Assembly (NCBI RefSeq): GCF_009857445.1
Contig: NZ_WWCN01000012.1
Coordinates: 62,001 to 126,000 of the forward strand
DNA length: 64,000 bases
Direction: 5' to 3'
From: Duganella flavida
GTDB taxonomy: Bacteria > Pseudomonadota > Gammaproteobacteria > Burkholderiales > Burkholderiaceae_D
Shown here: positions 8,133 to 17,381 of the stretch, piece after piece
Layout: each line of letters opens with the position of its first letter
Numbering within the stretch: the stretch's first letter is position 1
The notes under the pieces: generated by a model
Seen by the model: the letters and a program-made list of their open reading frames with translations, nothing else
Told to the model about the DNA's origin: nothing
Databases searched by the model: none
Program-made: the position numbers and the translations under genes

Positions 8133-8960
8133 ATGAAACTTGATGCCCTGTTCCAGAATCCAACTGCGTTGCCCACCGCGCCCAAGGTCGTGGAAGAGCT
8201 GATCAGCAGTTTCGACAAGGCCAGCGTCTCGACCGAAGAGATCGCAAAAAAATTGTCGACGGATCCGGTGCTGAGCGCCAAGCTGCTGCGACTGGCCAAC
8301 TCGGCCTACTACCATGTCTCGCGCAGCATTGGCACCGTCGAAGACGCCGTGCTGATGCTCGGCTTTGTCACCGTGCGTACGCTGGTGATCAGCTCCGGCC
8401 TGGTCAGCGGTTTCAAGACCGTGCCCGGCCTCGACCTCAAGCAATTCTGGCGCTACAGCCTGCACACTGCGGTGGCAGCCAAGTGGATCGCCAAGAAGAC
8501 CAAGGAAAACACCGACCTCGCCTTCACCATCGGCATGATGCACGCCATCGGCCAGCTGGTGATCCATTCGGCCGCGCCGGAACAGGCGATGGCGCTGGAT
8601 AAAGTGGCTGGTCCGCTGGATCCGCGCCGCCTCGACTCCGAGCAAGCGTCGCTGGGCTACACTTTTGCCGACGTCGGCGCCGAACTGGCCAAGCGCTGGA
8701 AATTCCCGCCTGCCTTCTCGGAAACCATTTCGGCCTTCCCGGAACCACACCACAACGGTGAGCTAAACCGCCTGGCCGCCGTGGTCGCACTGGCCGCATG
8801 GCGCGCGCGGGTGGCGTCGGCTGAGCTGAGCGACGAGGAAATCGCCGCCTGCTATCCGGTCGATCTGGCCGAAGAACTGGGCCTGGAAGACAACGCCCTG
8901 ATCGACGACATGCCGCCACCGGACGAGTTGAGCGCTGGCCTGGAAGAGCTGGTGAAGTAA
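8133..8960 (+). CDS. HDOD domain signalling protein
   Basis: 275 residues dominated by an HDOD domain (about 10-210): LPTAPKVVEELISSFDK, IAKKLSTDPVLSAKLLRLAN and VEDAVLMLGFVTVRTLVISS are its standard elements. HDOD proteins are non-catalytic relatives of HD-GYP/HD phosphohydrolases that transmit signals in motility, cell cycle and stress. No partner output domain is fused. An AAGGAGATAA ribosome site precedes the ATG. It is separated from fliT by a strong terminator. Confidence 0.9.
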   Translation: MKLDALFQNPTALPTAPKVVEELISSFDKASVSTEEIAKKLSTDPVLSAKLLRLANSAYYHVSRSIGTVEDAVLMLGFVTVRTLVISSGLVSGFKTVPGLDLKQFWRYSLHTAVAAKWIAKKTKENTDLAFTIGMMHAIGQLVIHSAAPEQAMALDKVAGPLDPRRLDSEQASLGYTFADVGAELAKRWKFPPAFSETISAFPEPHHNGELNRLAAVVALAAWRARVASAELSDEEIAACYPVDLAEELGLEDNALIDDMPPPDELSAGLEELVK

Positions 8961-8981
8961 AAAATTAATTTTTAATCATCG

Positions 8982-9016
8982 AATCCGCCTGTTTTTACCG
9001 CAGGCGGATTTTTTTT
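8982..9016 (+). terminator. Rho-independent terminator after the HDOD gene
   Basis: AATCCGCCTG..CAGGCGGATT stem with a short T-rich loop and a run of T after the stem. Confidence 0.9.
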
Positions 9017-9106
9017 CGATTTTTTTTCAAAAAACCCTAAAGTTTCCATTTCAGGCGACGTTAATCAGGAGGTGCGGTAATCCGCTTAACTTAGCCAGGT
9101 GGAAAT

Positions 9107-9385
9107 ATGACCTCTTCCGAAGTCCTCTCGATGTACGAAAACATTGCCGGTTTGACCAATCAAATGGCGACTGCTGCACGCATGGGAGATTTGGACGGTC
9201 TGGGCAAGCTGGAAAGCCAGTGCGCCGACGAAGCGCGCGCCGTGAGCACCGGCGTACCCGCCTTGGCCGGCGCACAACGCCTGCGCAAGATCGACCTGCT
9301 GAAACAAATCCTGGCCAACGACCGCGAAATCCGCGATGCGACTGATCCGTGGATGAACAACATCCCAGGCATGTCCCGCCAATAA
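9107..9385 (+). CDS. fliT: FliT-like flagellar protein
   Basis: 92 residues, all helical. MYENIAGLTNQMATAARMGD followed by a basic helix and a C-terminal ILANDREIRDATDPWMNNI matches betaproteobacterial FliT, the export chaperone of the filament cap FliD and modulator of FlhDC. The DPWMNNI ending is typical of these small FliT versions. It is an orphan here: no fliD, fliS or other flagellar genes are in the window. Family call good; role from family. Confidence 0.75.
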   Translation: MTSSEVLSMYENIAGLTNQMATAARMGDLDGLGKLESQCADEARAVSTGVPALAGAQRLRKIDLLKQILANDREIRDATDPWMNNIPGMSRQ

Positions 9386-9401
9386 TCGGTTCAAGCCTCA
9401 A

Positions 9402-9431
9402 AAAAAAGCGCCTCACTGAGGCGCTTTTTTT
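9402..9431. terminator. Terminator between fliT and the convergent aminotransferase
   Basis: AAGCGCCTCACTGAGGCGCTT stem-loop with an A run on the left and a T run on the right, so it can act on both strands. Confidence 0.9.
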
Positions 9432-9439
9432 ATCACTGC

Positions 9440-10645
9440 TTACTGTTCCAGAGCCAAGCGCAACGACAAGGCGATGCCCTGCGCCGCTTGATTAATCTCT
9501 TCCAGCGACGGGAAGCTCGGGGCGATGCGGATGTGACGGTCTTTCGGATCCACGCCGTACGGGAAGGCCGCACCAGCCGGCGTCAGGGTAATGCCCGCCT
9601 CTTTTGCCAGCGCCACGGTGCGCTTGGCCGCGCCGTCCGGGGTGATCAGGTCGATGAAGTAGCCGCCATCCGGATGGGTCCACGACACGCCAGGCACATC
9701 ACCCAGATGCGCCTGGAACTGCGCCAGCACCGCATCGAACTTCGGCTTCAGCAGCTGGCGATGGCGTTCCATCAGCGCTTCCACGGTCGGCAGGTCTTTC
9801 AGGAAGTTCACGTGACGCAGCTGATTGATCTTGTCCGGGCCGATGCTGCGCAGGCCGGCGTACTTGGTCCACCACGCGATATTGGCCGGCGACGCCGCCA
9901 ATGCCGCCACGCCCGAACCAGCCCAGCTCACCTTCGACGACGATGCAAACACAATCGCGCGGTCCGGATTGCCGGCCTTGGCGCAGGCTTCCAGAATGCT
10001 GGCCACGGCCAGCTTCTGCTCGCCCAGATGGTGGAAGCGGTAAGCGTCATCCCACATCAGGCGGAAGTCCGGCGCTGCCGTTTTCATGGCGGCCAAACGC
10101 TGCACCACCGAATCCGAATAGACCACGCCGCCCGGATTGCTGTACTTCGGCACGATCCACATGCCCTTGATGCTGGCGTCTTCTGCCACCAGTTTTTCCA
10201 CCAGGTCCATATCCGGACCGTCGGCGTTCATCGGGATGTTGATCATCTTGATGCCGCGCGCTTCGCAGATGGCGAAGTGGCGGTCATAGCCCGGCACTGG
10301 GCACAGGAAAGTCACCGGATTTTGCACCCACGGCGCGTGGCCAGGCACGCCATTCAGCAGGCTGTAGACGATCACATCGTGCATCAGCGACAGGCTGGAG
10401 CTGCTGTCCACCACCACTTGCGCGGCCGGCACATCCAACAACTGACCAAACAGCGCGCGCACTTCCGGCAGGCCGATGGTGCCGCCGTAATTGCGGGCAT
10501 CGGTACCGTCGGCAGCGATGTAGCTTGGCAGCGCTGCGGTGAGCGCATTGGACAAGTCCAACTGCTCCGGCGCCGGTTTGCCGCGCGACATATCGAGTTT
10601 GAGGCCGAGTTGTTTGAAGGCTTGGTATTGGTCAGCTACGCTCAT
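9440..10645 (-). CDS. PLP-dependent class I/II aminotransferase (aspartate aminotransferase-like, PF12897 type)
   Basis: 401 residues of fold-type I. Visible features: LDMSRGKPAPEQLDLSN near the N-terminus, the cofactor loop SSSSLSLMHD (about 101-110), WIVPKYSNPGGVVYS (about 185), MWDDAYRFHHLG (about 220) and the PLP lysine in FASSSKVSWAGSG. This set is characteristic of the PF12897 subgroup that includes a corynebacterial aspartate aminotransferase. The exact amino donor is uncertain. Single-gene unit in convergent arrangement with fliT. Confidence 0.88.
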   Translation of the reverse strand: MSVADQYQAFKQLGLKLDMSRGKPAPEQLDLSNALTAALPSYIAADGTDARNYGGTIGLPEVRALFGQLLDVPAAQVVVDSSSSLSLMHDVIVYSLLNGVPGHAPWVQNPVTFLCPVPGYDRHFAICEARGIKMINIPMNADGPDMDLVEKLVAEDASIKGMWIVPKYSNPGGVVYSDSVVQRLAAMKTAAPDFRLMWDDAYRFHHLGEQKLAVASILEACAKAGNPDRAIVFASSSKVSWAGSGVAALAASPANIAWWTKYAGLRSIGPDKINQLRHVNFLKDLPTVEALMERHRQLLKPKFDAVLAQFQAHLGDVPGVSWTHPDGGYFIDLITPDGAAKRTVALAKEAGITLTPAGAAFPYGVDPKDRHIRIAPSFPSLEEINQAAQGIALSLRLALEQ

Positions 10646-10735
10646 GGGACTCTTTCAATTGTGGGGAAAATACTATACCCCAGAATACCCAGGCGGATTC
10701 AGAGCTTAGCGTTATATGCTTATGCGTTCAGTGAC

Positions 10736-12433
10736 TCAGGCGACCGATTCCGGCGTGCTTTCGGCGGCTGGGGCTGGCTCTTCAGGCTTTTTCTTGCGGA
10801 AGCCCTGCCAGATTTTCAGCGGACCGGAGCCAGCGCTGCGTTTGCGCCAGAAGACGAAACCGCCGCCCAACAGCGCCAGCAAACCGACGCCGCCAGCGAT
10901 CAGCGGAATGGTGCTGGACGACTGTTCGGCAGGTTTTTCCTTTTCCTTCTTGTACTTCAGCTTGGGCAACACGCGCACCTGCTTGGTCGGCACCGACGCC
11001 GCAGCGCTAGCGGATGCCTCGCCCGAGGCCGATGCAGATGCCGCCGCCGCAGAAGCTGATGCCTCCGCCGACGCTCCTGCAGCCGCTTTGGCAGCATGCG
11101 CCTCCGTCTCGCCCTGCGCCGACATGCTGGCCGAGGCCAGCGACGCCCCATCCTTGCCGCCATGCTCGTCTTTGGCGCCATGTCCATCTTTGCCGCCCGC
11201 CGCCGCGCTGGCCGAACTGCCGGTCGCCGTCGCGCTACTTTTCACTGCCGCCTTCGCAGCATCAGCCTGAGTCGCCGCACTGGCCGTAGCGCTCGCCGCC
11301 TGGGCACCGCCCTTGGCCGCTTGAGCAGCCTGCGCCGCCGGAGCAGCCGCACTGGCCACTGGCACGCCATTCTTGCCAGCCGGCCCAGCCGGAGCGGCCG
11401 TACCGCCAGCACTGGCGGCACTGGCCGCCGGTACGCCTGGCTTGCCCGGCTGCGTTGCCTGTGCCGCTGCGGCCGGCGCCGCGCCGCCGAGCGCGCCTTG
11501 CAGCGCCTTCAGCTTCCCCTCCAGCTCAGTCAACTTGCTGGACATCTCGGTATTGCGCGCATCCAGCGCCACGCATTCCTTGGCGCTCATGCCGGTCGGC
11601 GCGCAGGAAGCGGGCGCTGGCCGCTTCACGCCCCTGGGCAGCGGTAGCGGCGCCAGCGGCAGCAAGGCTTGCGCCACACTTACCGGCACCTCCGCCGATT
11701 CATCCTTGTCAGACGGTTTAAGCGGCTTGCCATCAGCCGCCACCCACACGCCCGCGATGCGGCGCGCCTGCCCTGTCGCTGCGGCCTTCACCTCACCCGG
11801 CTTGCCCGTCTCCGCCTCGTGCACCGACGGCAGCGGCGCCGGTTTGGCGCGCTCGGGCATTGGTGCTGGCGCTGGCGCTGGGGCCACAGCAACTGCCGGC
11901 TTGGCAGCGTCAGCTGCAGCCGCCCGGGCTGCGCGCACCTGCGCCGTGATCTGCTCGGCCTGCGCCGGCGTCATCGCGCTAGCCGGCGGCATCGGCGGCG
12001 TCACCGCTGCCACCACCACCGGCGCAGGAGGCGGCGGCGGATTCGGATCACGCTGCAGCCATACCGTGGCCAGCCGCACATCCTGCTTGCCCGGCACACC
12101 CAGCTCAATATACACATGCAGATAATCGGCCTCCACTGCGCGCGTGGTGGTCACATGCAGCACCGATTTCTGCCCGCGCCTTTCCACCGCCATGCGCACC
12201 GTAGAGAGCGCCGGATTCATGTTCACATTGGCGCCGCGATACACATCGGCCGCTGCCAGCCGCGCCTGCAAGCCTGCCACTTCCTCCGGCGTCAGCGCCA
12301 CCAGCTCGATATCGACCGCCAGCGGCTGGCCGATATACGAGCGCGGCGCAATATCGCCCAGCTCGGCCGCCTGCGCGGCGCCAGCCAGGCCGAGGGCCAG
12401 AATCGAAGTGGTTAAAAGCTTGTGCTGCATCAT
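10736..12433 (-). CDS. FimV-like protein with N-terminal FimV domain and low-complexity Ala/Pro/Gly region
   Basis: 565 residues. Signal peptide to about residue 22 (..GLAGAAQA), then the FimV/HubP N-terminal domain (about 23-130: LGDIAPRSYIGQPLAVDIEL, a conserved leader of that family). A coiled coil lies at about 295-320 (MSSKLTELEGKLKALQGAL). A long Ala/Ser/Lys segment with collagen-like GKPG/GPAGKNG triplets follows, then a single membrane helix near 520-540 (IPLIAGGVGLLALLGGGFVFW). FimV-type proteins organise the cell pole and type IV pili. This one lacks the long C-terminal TPR part and any obvious LysM domain, so it is a shortened variant; the pole role is by analogy. Confidence 0.75.
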   Translation of the reverse strand: MMQHKLLTTSILALGLAGAAQAAELGDIAPRSYIGQPLAVDIELVALTPEEVAGLQARLAAADVYRGANVNMNPALSTVRMAVERRGQKSVLHVTTTRAVEADYLHVYIELGVPGKQDVRLATVWLQRDPNPPPPPAPVVVAAVTPPMPPASAMTPAQAEQITAQVRAARAAAADAAKPAVAVAPAPAPAPMPERAKPAPLPSVHEAETGKPGEVKAAATGQARRIAGVWVAADGKPLKPSDKDESAEVPVSVAQALLPLAPLPLPRGVKRPAPASCAPTGMSAKECVALDARNTEMSSKLTELEGKLKALQGALGGAAPAAAAQATQPGKPGVPAASAASAGGTAAPAGPAGKNGVPVASAAAPAAQAAQAAKGGAQAASATASAATQADAAKAAVKSSATATGSSASAAAGGKDGHGAKDEHGGKDGASLASASMSAQGETEAHAAKAAAGASAEASASAAAASASASGEASASAAASVPTKQVRVLPKLKYKKEKEKPAEQSSSTIPLIAGGVGLLALLGGGFVFWRKRSAGSGPLKIWQGFRKKKPEEPAPAAESTPESVA

Positions 12434-12567
12434 TGTATCGATCGCGGTGAGGCGAGAATTTCTAAAGTGTAACAGCTATAACGGCTGATTTTCCCGGTTT
12501 TGTAGCCCCCGGTTAATTTTTCCAAACTGCGCTACACTCAAACCACCTCCCCTCCCAAGGATCGCCT

Positions 12568-13965
12568 ATGAACACCCGTAGCGAACGCGACAGTTTTGGC
12601 CCGATCGACGTCCCCGAGGCCCAGCTGTGGGGCGCGCAAACCCAGCGCTCCCTTGAACACTTCCGCATCTCCACTGAAAAAATGCCGACCGAGCTGGTCC
12701 ACGCACTGGCCAGCGTCAAGCGCGCCGCCGCCCGCGTCAACCTCGACCTCGGTCTGCTGGACGGTCCGAAAGCCATCGCCATCACCCAGGCCGCCGACGA
12801 AGTGCTGTCCAACCAGCACCCGGGCGAGTTCCCGCTGGCCGTGTGGCAGACCGGCTCTGGCACCCAGTCCAATATGAACATGAACGAAGTGCTGGCTAAC
12901 CGCGGCTCCGAGCTGATGGGCGGCGTGCGCGGCGAACGCCGCATGCTGCACCCGAACGATGACGTCAACAAAGGCCAGTCGTCCAACGACATCTTCCCTA
13001 CTGCCATCCACGTGGCTGCGGCGCAGGCGCTGGCCCACAACGTGCTGCCGGCACTGGCCCAGCTGCGCGCCAGCCTGCACCGCAAGGCCGAAGCGTTTGC
13101 CGACATCGTTAAAATCGGCCGCACCCACCTGCAAGACGCCACGCCGCTGACCTTGGGCCAGGAATTCTCCGGCTACGTCGCCCACCTCGACTTTGCCGAA
13201 CACGCCATCAAGGCTGCCTTGCCTGGCGTGCTACAGCTGGCGGCTGGCGGCACCGCCGTCGGCACCGGCCTCAACGCGCATCCCGAGTACGCCACCCGCA
13301 TCGCCGCCGAGCTGGGCCACACGCTACACCTGCCGTTCCAGAGCGCCGACAACAAATTCGCCGCACTGGCCGGCCACGACGCCCTGCTGTCCGCCCACGG
13401 CGCGCTGAAAACGCTGGCCGCCGCGCTGATGAAAATCGCCAACGATGTGCGCTGGATGGCGTCCGGCCCGCGCTCCGGCCTCGGCGAAATCACCATTCCC
13501 GAGAACGAACCAGGCAGCTCCATCATGCCGGGCAAGGTCAATCCCACCCAGTGCGAGGCGCTGACCATGCTGGCGTGCCAGGTGTTTGGCAACGACGTCG
13601 CCATCACCATGGGCGGGGCGTCGGGCAACTTCGAGCTCAACGTCTACAAGCCGCTGATCGCCCACAACTTCCTGCAAAGCGCGCGCCTGCTGGCGGACGG
13701 CATGCGCAGCTTCGAGGAACACTGCGTACACGGCATCGAGCCGAACCGCGAACGGATTGCGGAATTGATGGAGCGCTCGCTGATGCTGGTCACCGCGCTG
13801 GCGCCGCACATCGGCTACGACAAGGCGGCGTCAATTGCCAAGAAAGCCCAGCACGAAGGCACGACCTTGCAAGAGGCCGCGCTAGCGTTAGGCTATGTGA
13901 CGGCCGAGCAGTTCACGCAGTGGATCGTGCCACTGGAGATGACCAAGCCGGGCGCAAAAGGTTAA
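12568..13965 (+). CDS. fumC: Class II fumarate hydratase
   Basis: 465 residues of the fumarase/aspartase superfamily. The signature SSIMPGKVNPTQCE (about residues 313-326), GSGTQSNMN near 95 and the THLQDATPLTLGQE helix all match FumC rather than aspartase or argininosuccinate lyase. It interconverts fumarate and malate in the TCA cycle as an oxygen-stable homotetramer. The start MNTRSERDSFGPIDVPE is typical. Its stop overlaps that of the convergent gene by TTAA. Confidence 0.96.
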   Translation: MNTRSERDSFGPIDVPEAQLWGAQTQRSLEHFRISTEKMPTELVHALASVKRAAARVNLDLGLLDGPKAIAITQAADEVLSNQHPGEFPLAVWQTGSGTQSNMNMNEVLANRGSELMGGVRGERRMLHPNDDVNKGQSSNDIFPTAIHVAAAQALAHNVLPALAQLRASLHRKAEAFADIVKIGRTHLQDATPLTLGQEFSGYVAHLDFAEHAIKAALPGVLQLAAGGTAVGTGLNAHPEYATRIAAELGHTLHLPFQSADNKFAALAGHDALLSAHGALKTLAAALMKIANDVRWMASGPRSGLGEITIPENEPGSSIMPGKVNPTQCEALTMLACQVFGNDVAITMGGASGNFELNVYKPLIAHNFLQSARLLADGMRSFEEHCVHGIEPNRERIAELMERSLMLVTALAPHIGYDKAASIAKKAQHEGTTLQEAALALGYVTAEQFTQWIVPLEMTKPGAKG

Positions 13966-14873
13966 AACCCGTAAGAGTAGCGCACCCCAGTCAGCCAGTC
14001 CGGTTTGGCGGTGGCATCATGGCCGGGATTGACGCGCCACATCACGGCACCAGTCACCCGGCCACTCTTGCCATCACGCCCAAGCATGCGGCTGTAGCCG
14101 AATTCGAGGTCGCGCTCGGTAGCAGTCGGCCGCAGGTTGAGGGTGGGCGCACCCAGCGCTGCAACACCGGGATCGACCGACTGCGGCAGCGCGCCGCTGT
14201 ACTCCAGCGAACCGGAACGCACCTTGGCCGGGATCGACAAGGTAAAGGTCAGGCGGTCATTCGCGGTGAAGATTTGCCGCTTCACATAGCCCACGCTATA
14301 AGCCACGGTACGCACCGACGACACTTGCGCCAGCAGGCTGTCCGGGCTGCCAATACCGTCGGTCTTGCCGTAGGAGGCCATCGCCATCAGCGAACTGGTC
14401 GGCGTGAGCGCGTAGCCTAGCGATAGCGAGGTGAAGGCGGTCGTCGGGCGCGCGTTCAGCATCATCGACAGGCTGTGCTGCTGGCCCGGCGCGCCGCCCG
14501 CCTCGCGCAAAATGCCGATGGTCAGGATACTGGTGCCACGCCCCATTTTCTTTTCGAATTCCGCGCTGCTGAGGAAGCGTTTGCTGTGTTCATTGAGCAG
14601 CGGGCCGAGCGGGTCGATCAGGGACAGGTGGTCCGGCAGCGTGCCGAAGCGCAAGCGTGGCGAGCCGGCCCAGGCGGCATAGCGCTGGGCACCGTCGTTT
14701 TGCAGCGTGTCGGCCAGCGCCGCCTGCCGATCGGCGCTCTCAAACAGCAAGGCCGCGTTGGCGCGCTTTTCGAAAAATGATGGAGTTTGCGTGAGCGCAA
14801 ACGGATCGGATGCGACAGCGTCTGCGCCAAGCAGGCCCAGTGTCGCCAATGCCATAAGAAGCTTGTTCATCAT
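13962..14873 (-). CDS. Predicted outer-membrane beta-barrel-like protein, function unknown
   Basis: 303 residues, signal peptide about 1-22 (ATLGLLGADAVAS). The rest is rich in alternating polar/hydrophobic strands with repeated turns such as YALTPTSSLMAMASYG and VGYVKRQIFTANDRLTFTLSIP. It ends WLTGVRYSYGF; a C-terminal aromatic after alternating hydrophobics is the usual outer-membrane insertion signal. The pattern resembles C-terminal barrels of secreted protease/autotransporter-type proteins, but no passenger is present. I do not recognise the family. Confidence 0.6.
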   Translation of the reverse strand: MMNKLLMALATLGLLGADAVASDPFALTQTPSFFEKRANAALLFESADRQAALADTLQNDGAQRYAAWAGSPRLRFGTLPDHLSLIDPLGPLLNEHSKRFLSSAEFEKKMGRGTSILTIGILREAGGAPGQQHSLSMMLNARPTTAFTSLSLGYALTPTSSLMAMASYGKTDGIGSPDSLLAQVSSVRTVAYSVGYVKRQIFTANDRLTFTLSIPAKVRSGSLEYSGALPQSVDPGVAALGAPTLNLRPTATERDLEFGYSRMLGRDGKSGRVTGAVMWRVNPGHDATAKPDWLTGVRYSYGF

Positions 14874-15061
14874 GCAACTCGCTACAGTCGTTGCCCCTGC
14901 CTAAATATACAGCAGTTAATTCAGCATATGCCTTTCTTTTCCGCGTAGCAAATTAAATTCCCCGGCAGTGATGCGGTACACTGCGCGCCTGTCGGAATGC
15001 CGCTACACTAGCCAAAGGCTAGCGCGGCAGCCGATTTCACATCATGGCAACAGAGGATAAA

Positions 15062-15280
15062 ATGCAGAAAGTAAGTTTTGAATTGAATGGCGAATTTGTT
15101 GAGTTGAATCAACTACTCAAACTGGTGGGCCTGTGCGACAGCGGCGGCGCCGGCAAGCAAATCGTCGCCAGCGGCGATGTCAAAGTCGACGGCAAAAAAG
15201 AGTTGCGTAAGACCGCCAAAATCCGCGCCGGCCAGCAAGTGAGCGTGGGTGATGTGCGGATCAGCGTGGTTGCGGTGTAA
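15062..15280 (+). CDS. Small S4 RNA-binding domain protein (YbcJ-like)
   Basis: 72 residues. An S4 domain fills the protein: FVELNQLLKLVGLCDSGGAG, then GDVKVDGKKELRKTAKIRAG, the usual helix-loop-strand RNA-binding surface. YbcJ-type proteins are ribosome-associated RNA binders of unclear role. An upstream in-frame ATG at 15044 adds six residues, but AGGA just before 15062 favours the shorter start. Confidence 0.85.
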   Translation: MQKVSFELNGEFVELNQLLKLVGLCDSGGAGKQIVASGDVKVDGKKELRKTAKIRAGQQVSVGDVRISVVAV

Positions 15281-15422
15281 TTGTACTTGCATTAGGGAAA
15301 TTACGTCCTAAGCTGCAAGCAAGGGTCTGGCCTTGAGCGGGCGCAAAGTGGCGCACGCCGGCATGGCTATAGTGGCGTAGTTTGCCGCCGGCTTTATCAA
15401 CCAGTTTTGACAGGGGGACGTC

Positions 15423-15716
15423 ATGGACGGTCCTGCACCAAGCAGTCCCACCCAGGAACGATTGCTGGACGATTTGCGCCAGGTGATTGAGAACGCGGAA
15501 GAGCTGCTCAAGAATACGGACCAGTATCATGGCGCCTTGTACCAGGCCGCCCGCAACAAGCTGGCCGAAGCGCTGGCCACCGCCACCGAGGAACTGGCAC
15601 GCTTTGAAGATGTGCAGATCGACCGCATGATCGAGCTGACCGACCTCGCCAGCCGCCTGCACCGCGACCTGACCGGCGAAGCCCGGCTGCTACGCGCGTT
15701 CCGGCGCGAGTCCTGA
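15423..15716 (+). CDS. DUF883/ElaB-YqjD-like protein lacking the membrane helix
   Basis: 97 residues, highly charged and helical. ERLLDDLRQVIENAEELLKN and the following Ala/Glu/Lys-rich helix match the coiled-coil part of DUF883 (ElaB/YqjD/YgaM) proteins, which associate with ribosomes at the inner membrane. The usual C-terminal GxxxG membrane anchor is missing; the protein ends in LLRAFRRES, so this is a soluble variant or a different small helical protein. A GGGGGA ribosome site precedes the ATG. The 3' end overlaps the convergent bufBC frame by 27 bp. Confidence 0.6.
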   Translation: MDGPAPSSPTQERLLDDLRQVIENAEELLKNTDQYHGALYQAARNKLAEALATATEELARFEDVQIDRMIELTDLASRLHRDLTGEARLLRAFRRES

Positions 15717-17357
15717 TGCCACAATCACCGCGTGCGCCAGCCAGTGTTGCAGGCTGGCGGCGACGTCGAAATTGTCGTTCTGTTCAAATGCCGCATCGAG
15801 CGCGGCGCCGAAATCCCCTCCTCCTGCCAGCACGCCCAGCGCGGCGTGCCCGGCTGCGTCCAGCGGCTGCACGGTCGCGCGCCATTTGGGCCGCAGCACC
15901 ATGGCGCGGCAAGGCTCGGTCATGTCCGTTGGGAAGCTGACGCCACTGCCGGGCTGGTGGGCCAGCCACAACGGCACCACCGCCCAATCCGATGCAACTA
16001 GCTGCAGCGCCGGATGCAGGCGGAAGCGCGTAGCTTCGATTTGTTCGGGTGCGATGGCGGCCAACTGCTGGGCGCTCATGCCTTCGGCCGATGGTGCGTA
16101 GTGGGCACGGTGCAGCAGCCATTCCAATGCTGCCATGTCGGGCAGGTAGGGCAGCTCGGCCACGTGCGGGAAGTCGCGCAGGAAGGTGCTGAAGTGGGCG
16201 CCGAAGTGATTCAGGTCAGCGTTGCCGGACGGGTGGGCGCGGCCGTAGGCGCGCGCGAGGCCGCCGAAGAATTCTTCACCCACCAGCGCCAGCACGACTG
16301 GGTAGGCTGCGGCCAGGGTCTTGGTCCAGGTGGTGGTCAGGTTGCCGCGATACAGAGCATAGCGGTGTTCCGCGTGGCCGTGCCCGTCGGAACACAAGGC
16401 CACCGCCTGCGGCGCCAGCTGCGCATCGAATAGCGCGCCGGCAAACAACTGCTGATGGTCGGCCAGCGCCAGCGACGACGACATGCTTGCGCCCTCGCTC
16501 GCAGGCACCTGCACCACTTCCGCGTCACGCGCAGCGGCGAGCCGCAGCGGCGCAGCGCGGGCGTGCAGTACGGCGGCTTTGTCGGCCTCGGCCAGCAGCA
16601 CTTCCAGCGGCGGAATAGCGGTATCCCACTCAATCAGCGTCGGCAGCGCGCCGAAGCGGGCTAGCGCTGCCTCGTACAAGCGCCACACCGGTTCCGCCAC
16701 GTTGGCGCCATGATGGTCGATTACCACCTCCGGCGTTACCAGATGCCCGCCCAGATGCAGCTCGCCCACGGTGCCGGGCGCAATCGCGGCAATGGCCGCC
16801 AGCGCATCCTCGCCGTGGTTGCATTGGTTGACGTAGAGGTTATTGATGTCCAGCAGCAGCCCGCAGCCGGTACGCAGCGCCAGCGCCGCCAGGAATTCCG
16901 CCTCGCTCATGGCGTCCGCATGGAAGCGTACATAACTGGAGACATTCTCCAGCAATAGCTGCCGCCCGAGCGCATCCTGCACCCGGCTCACGCGCTCACT
17001 GAGCAGGTCGAGCGCCGCGCGGTCTAGCGTCAGCGGCAATAAATCATTGAGCTGCCGGTCCGCCACCGCGCCCCAGCACAAATGCTCGGACACCAGCACT
17101 GGCTCAACCGAGCGCACCAGCGCACGCACGCGCTGCAAGTGTTCTGCGGAAAAGCCACGCGCCGAGCCCAGCCCGAGCCCAACGCCATGCAGGCTCACCG
17201 GATAATCGCGCCGCAATTGCTGCAGCACGTGCCAGTCCCAACCGGACTGGTCGAGATAATTCTCGCTATGCACTTCCAGCCACGCGGCGCGCTGCCGCCC
17301 GGCCAGGAACTGCTGGTAGTGCGGAGCCCGCAACCCTACGCCGACACCAAGCGTCAT
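15690..17357 (-). CDS. BufB-BufC fusion: DUF692 multinuclear iron oxidase (MNIO) joined to a DUF2063 partner
   Basis: One uninterrupted 555-residue frame. Residues 1-275 are a DUF692/MNIO TIM barrel with candidate iron ligands in WLEVHSENY (25-33), SLHGVG, EHLCW (91-95), LLENVSSY (135-142), LLDINNLYVN (168-177), ELHLGGH (199-205), IDHHG and IEWDT. After a short linker, residues from about 295 are a DUF2063 domain (LADHQQLFAGALFD, HRYALYRGNLTTTW), the BufC/HvfC-type precursor-recognition partner. MNIO enzymes with such partners modify cysteines of RiPP precursors. Directly upstream (24 bp) on the same strand lies a DUF2282 precursor, so this should be its maturation enzyme. BufB and BufC are usually separate genes. 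Confidence 0.85.
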   Translation of the reverse strand: MTLGVGVGLRAPHYQQFLAGRQRAAWLEVHSENYLDQSGWDWHVLQQLRRDYPVSLHGVGLGLGSARGFSAEHLQRVRALVRSVEPVLVSEHLCWGAVADRQLNDLLPLTLDRAALDLLSERVSRVQDALGRQLLLENVSSYVRFHADAMSEAEFLAALALRTGCGLLLDINNLYVNQCNHGEDALAAIAAIAPGTVGELHLGGHLVTPEVVIDHHGANVAEPVWRLYEAALARFGALPTLIEWDTAIPPLEVLLAEADKAAVLHARAAPLRLAAARDAEVVQVPASEGASMSSSLALADHQQLFAGALFDAQLAPQAVALCSDGHGHAEHRYALYRGNLTTTWTKTLAAAYPVVLALVGEEFFGGLARAYGRAHPSGNADLNHFGAHFSTFLRDFPHVAELPYLPDMAALEWLLHRAHYAPSAEGMSAQQLAAIAPEQIEATRFRLHPALQLVASDWAVVPLWLAHQPGSGVSFPTDMTEPCRAMVLRPKWRATVQPLDAAGHAALGVLAGGGDFGAALDAAFEQNDNFDVAASLQHWLAHAVIVASGLAPERA

Positions 17358-17381
17358 CTGCCCTGCTCCGCCTGCAGCGAC

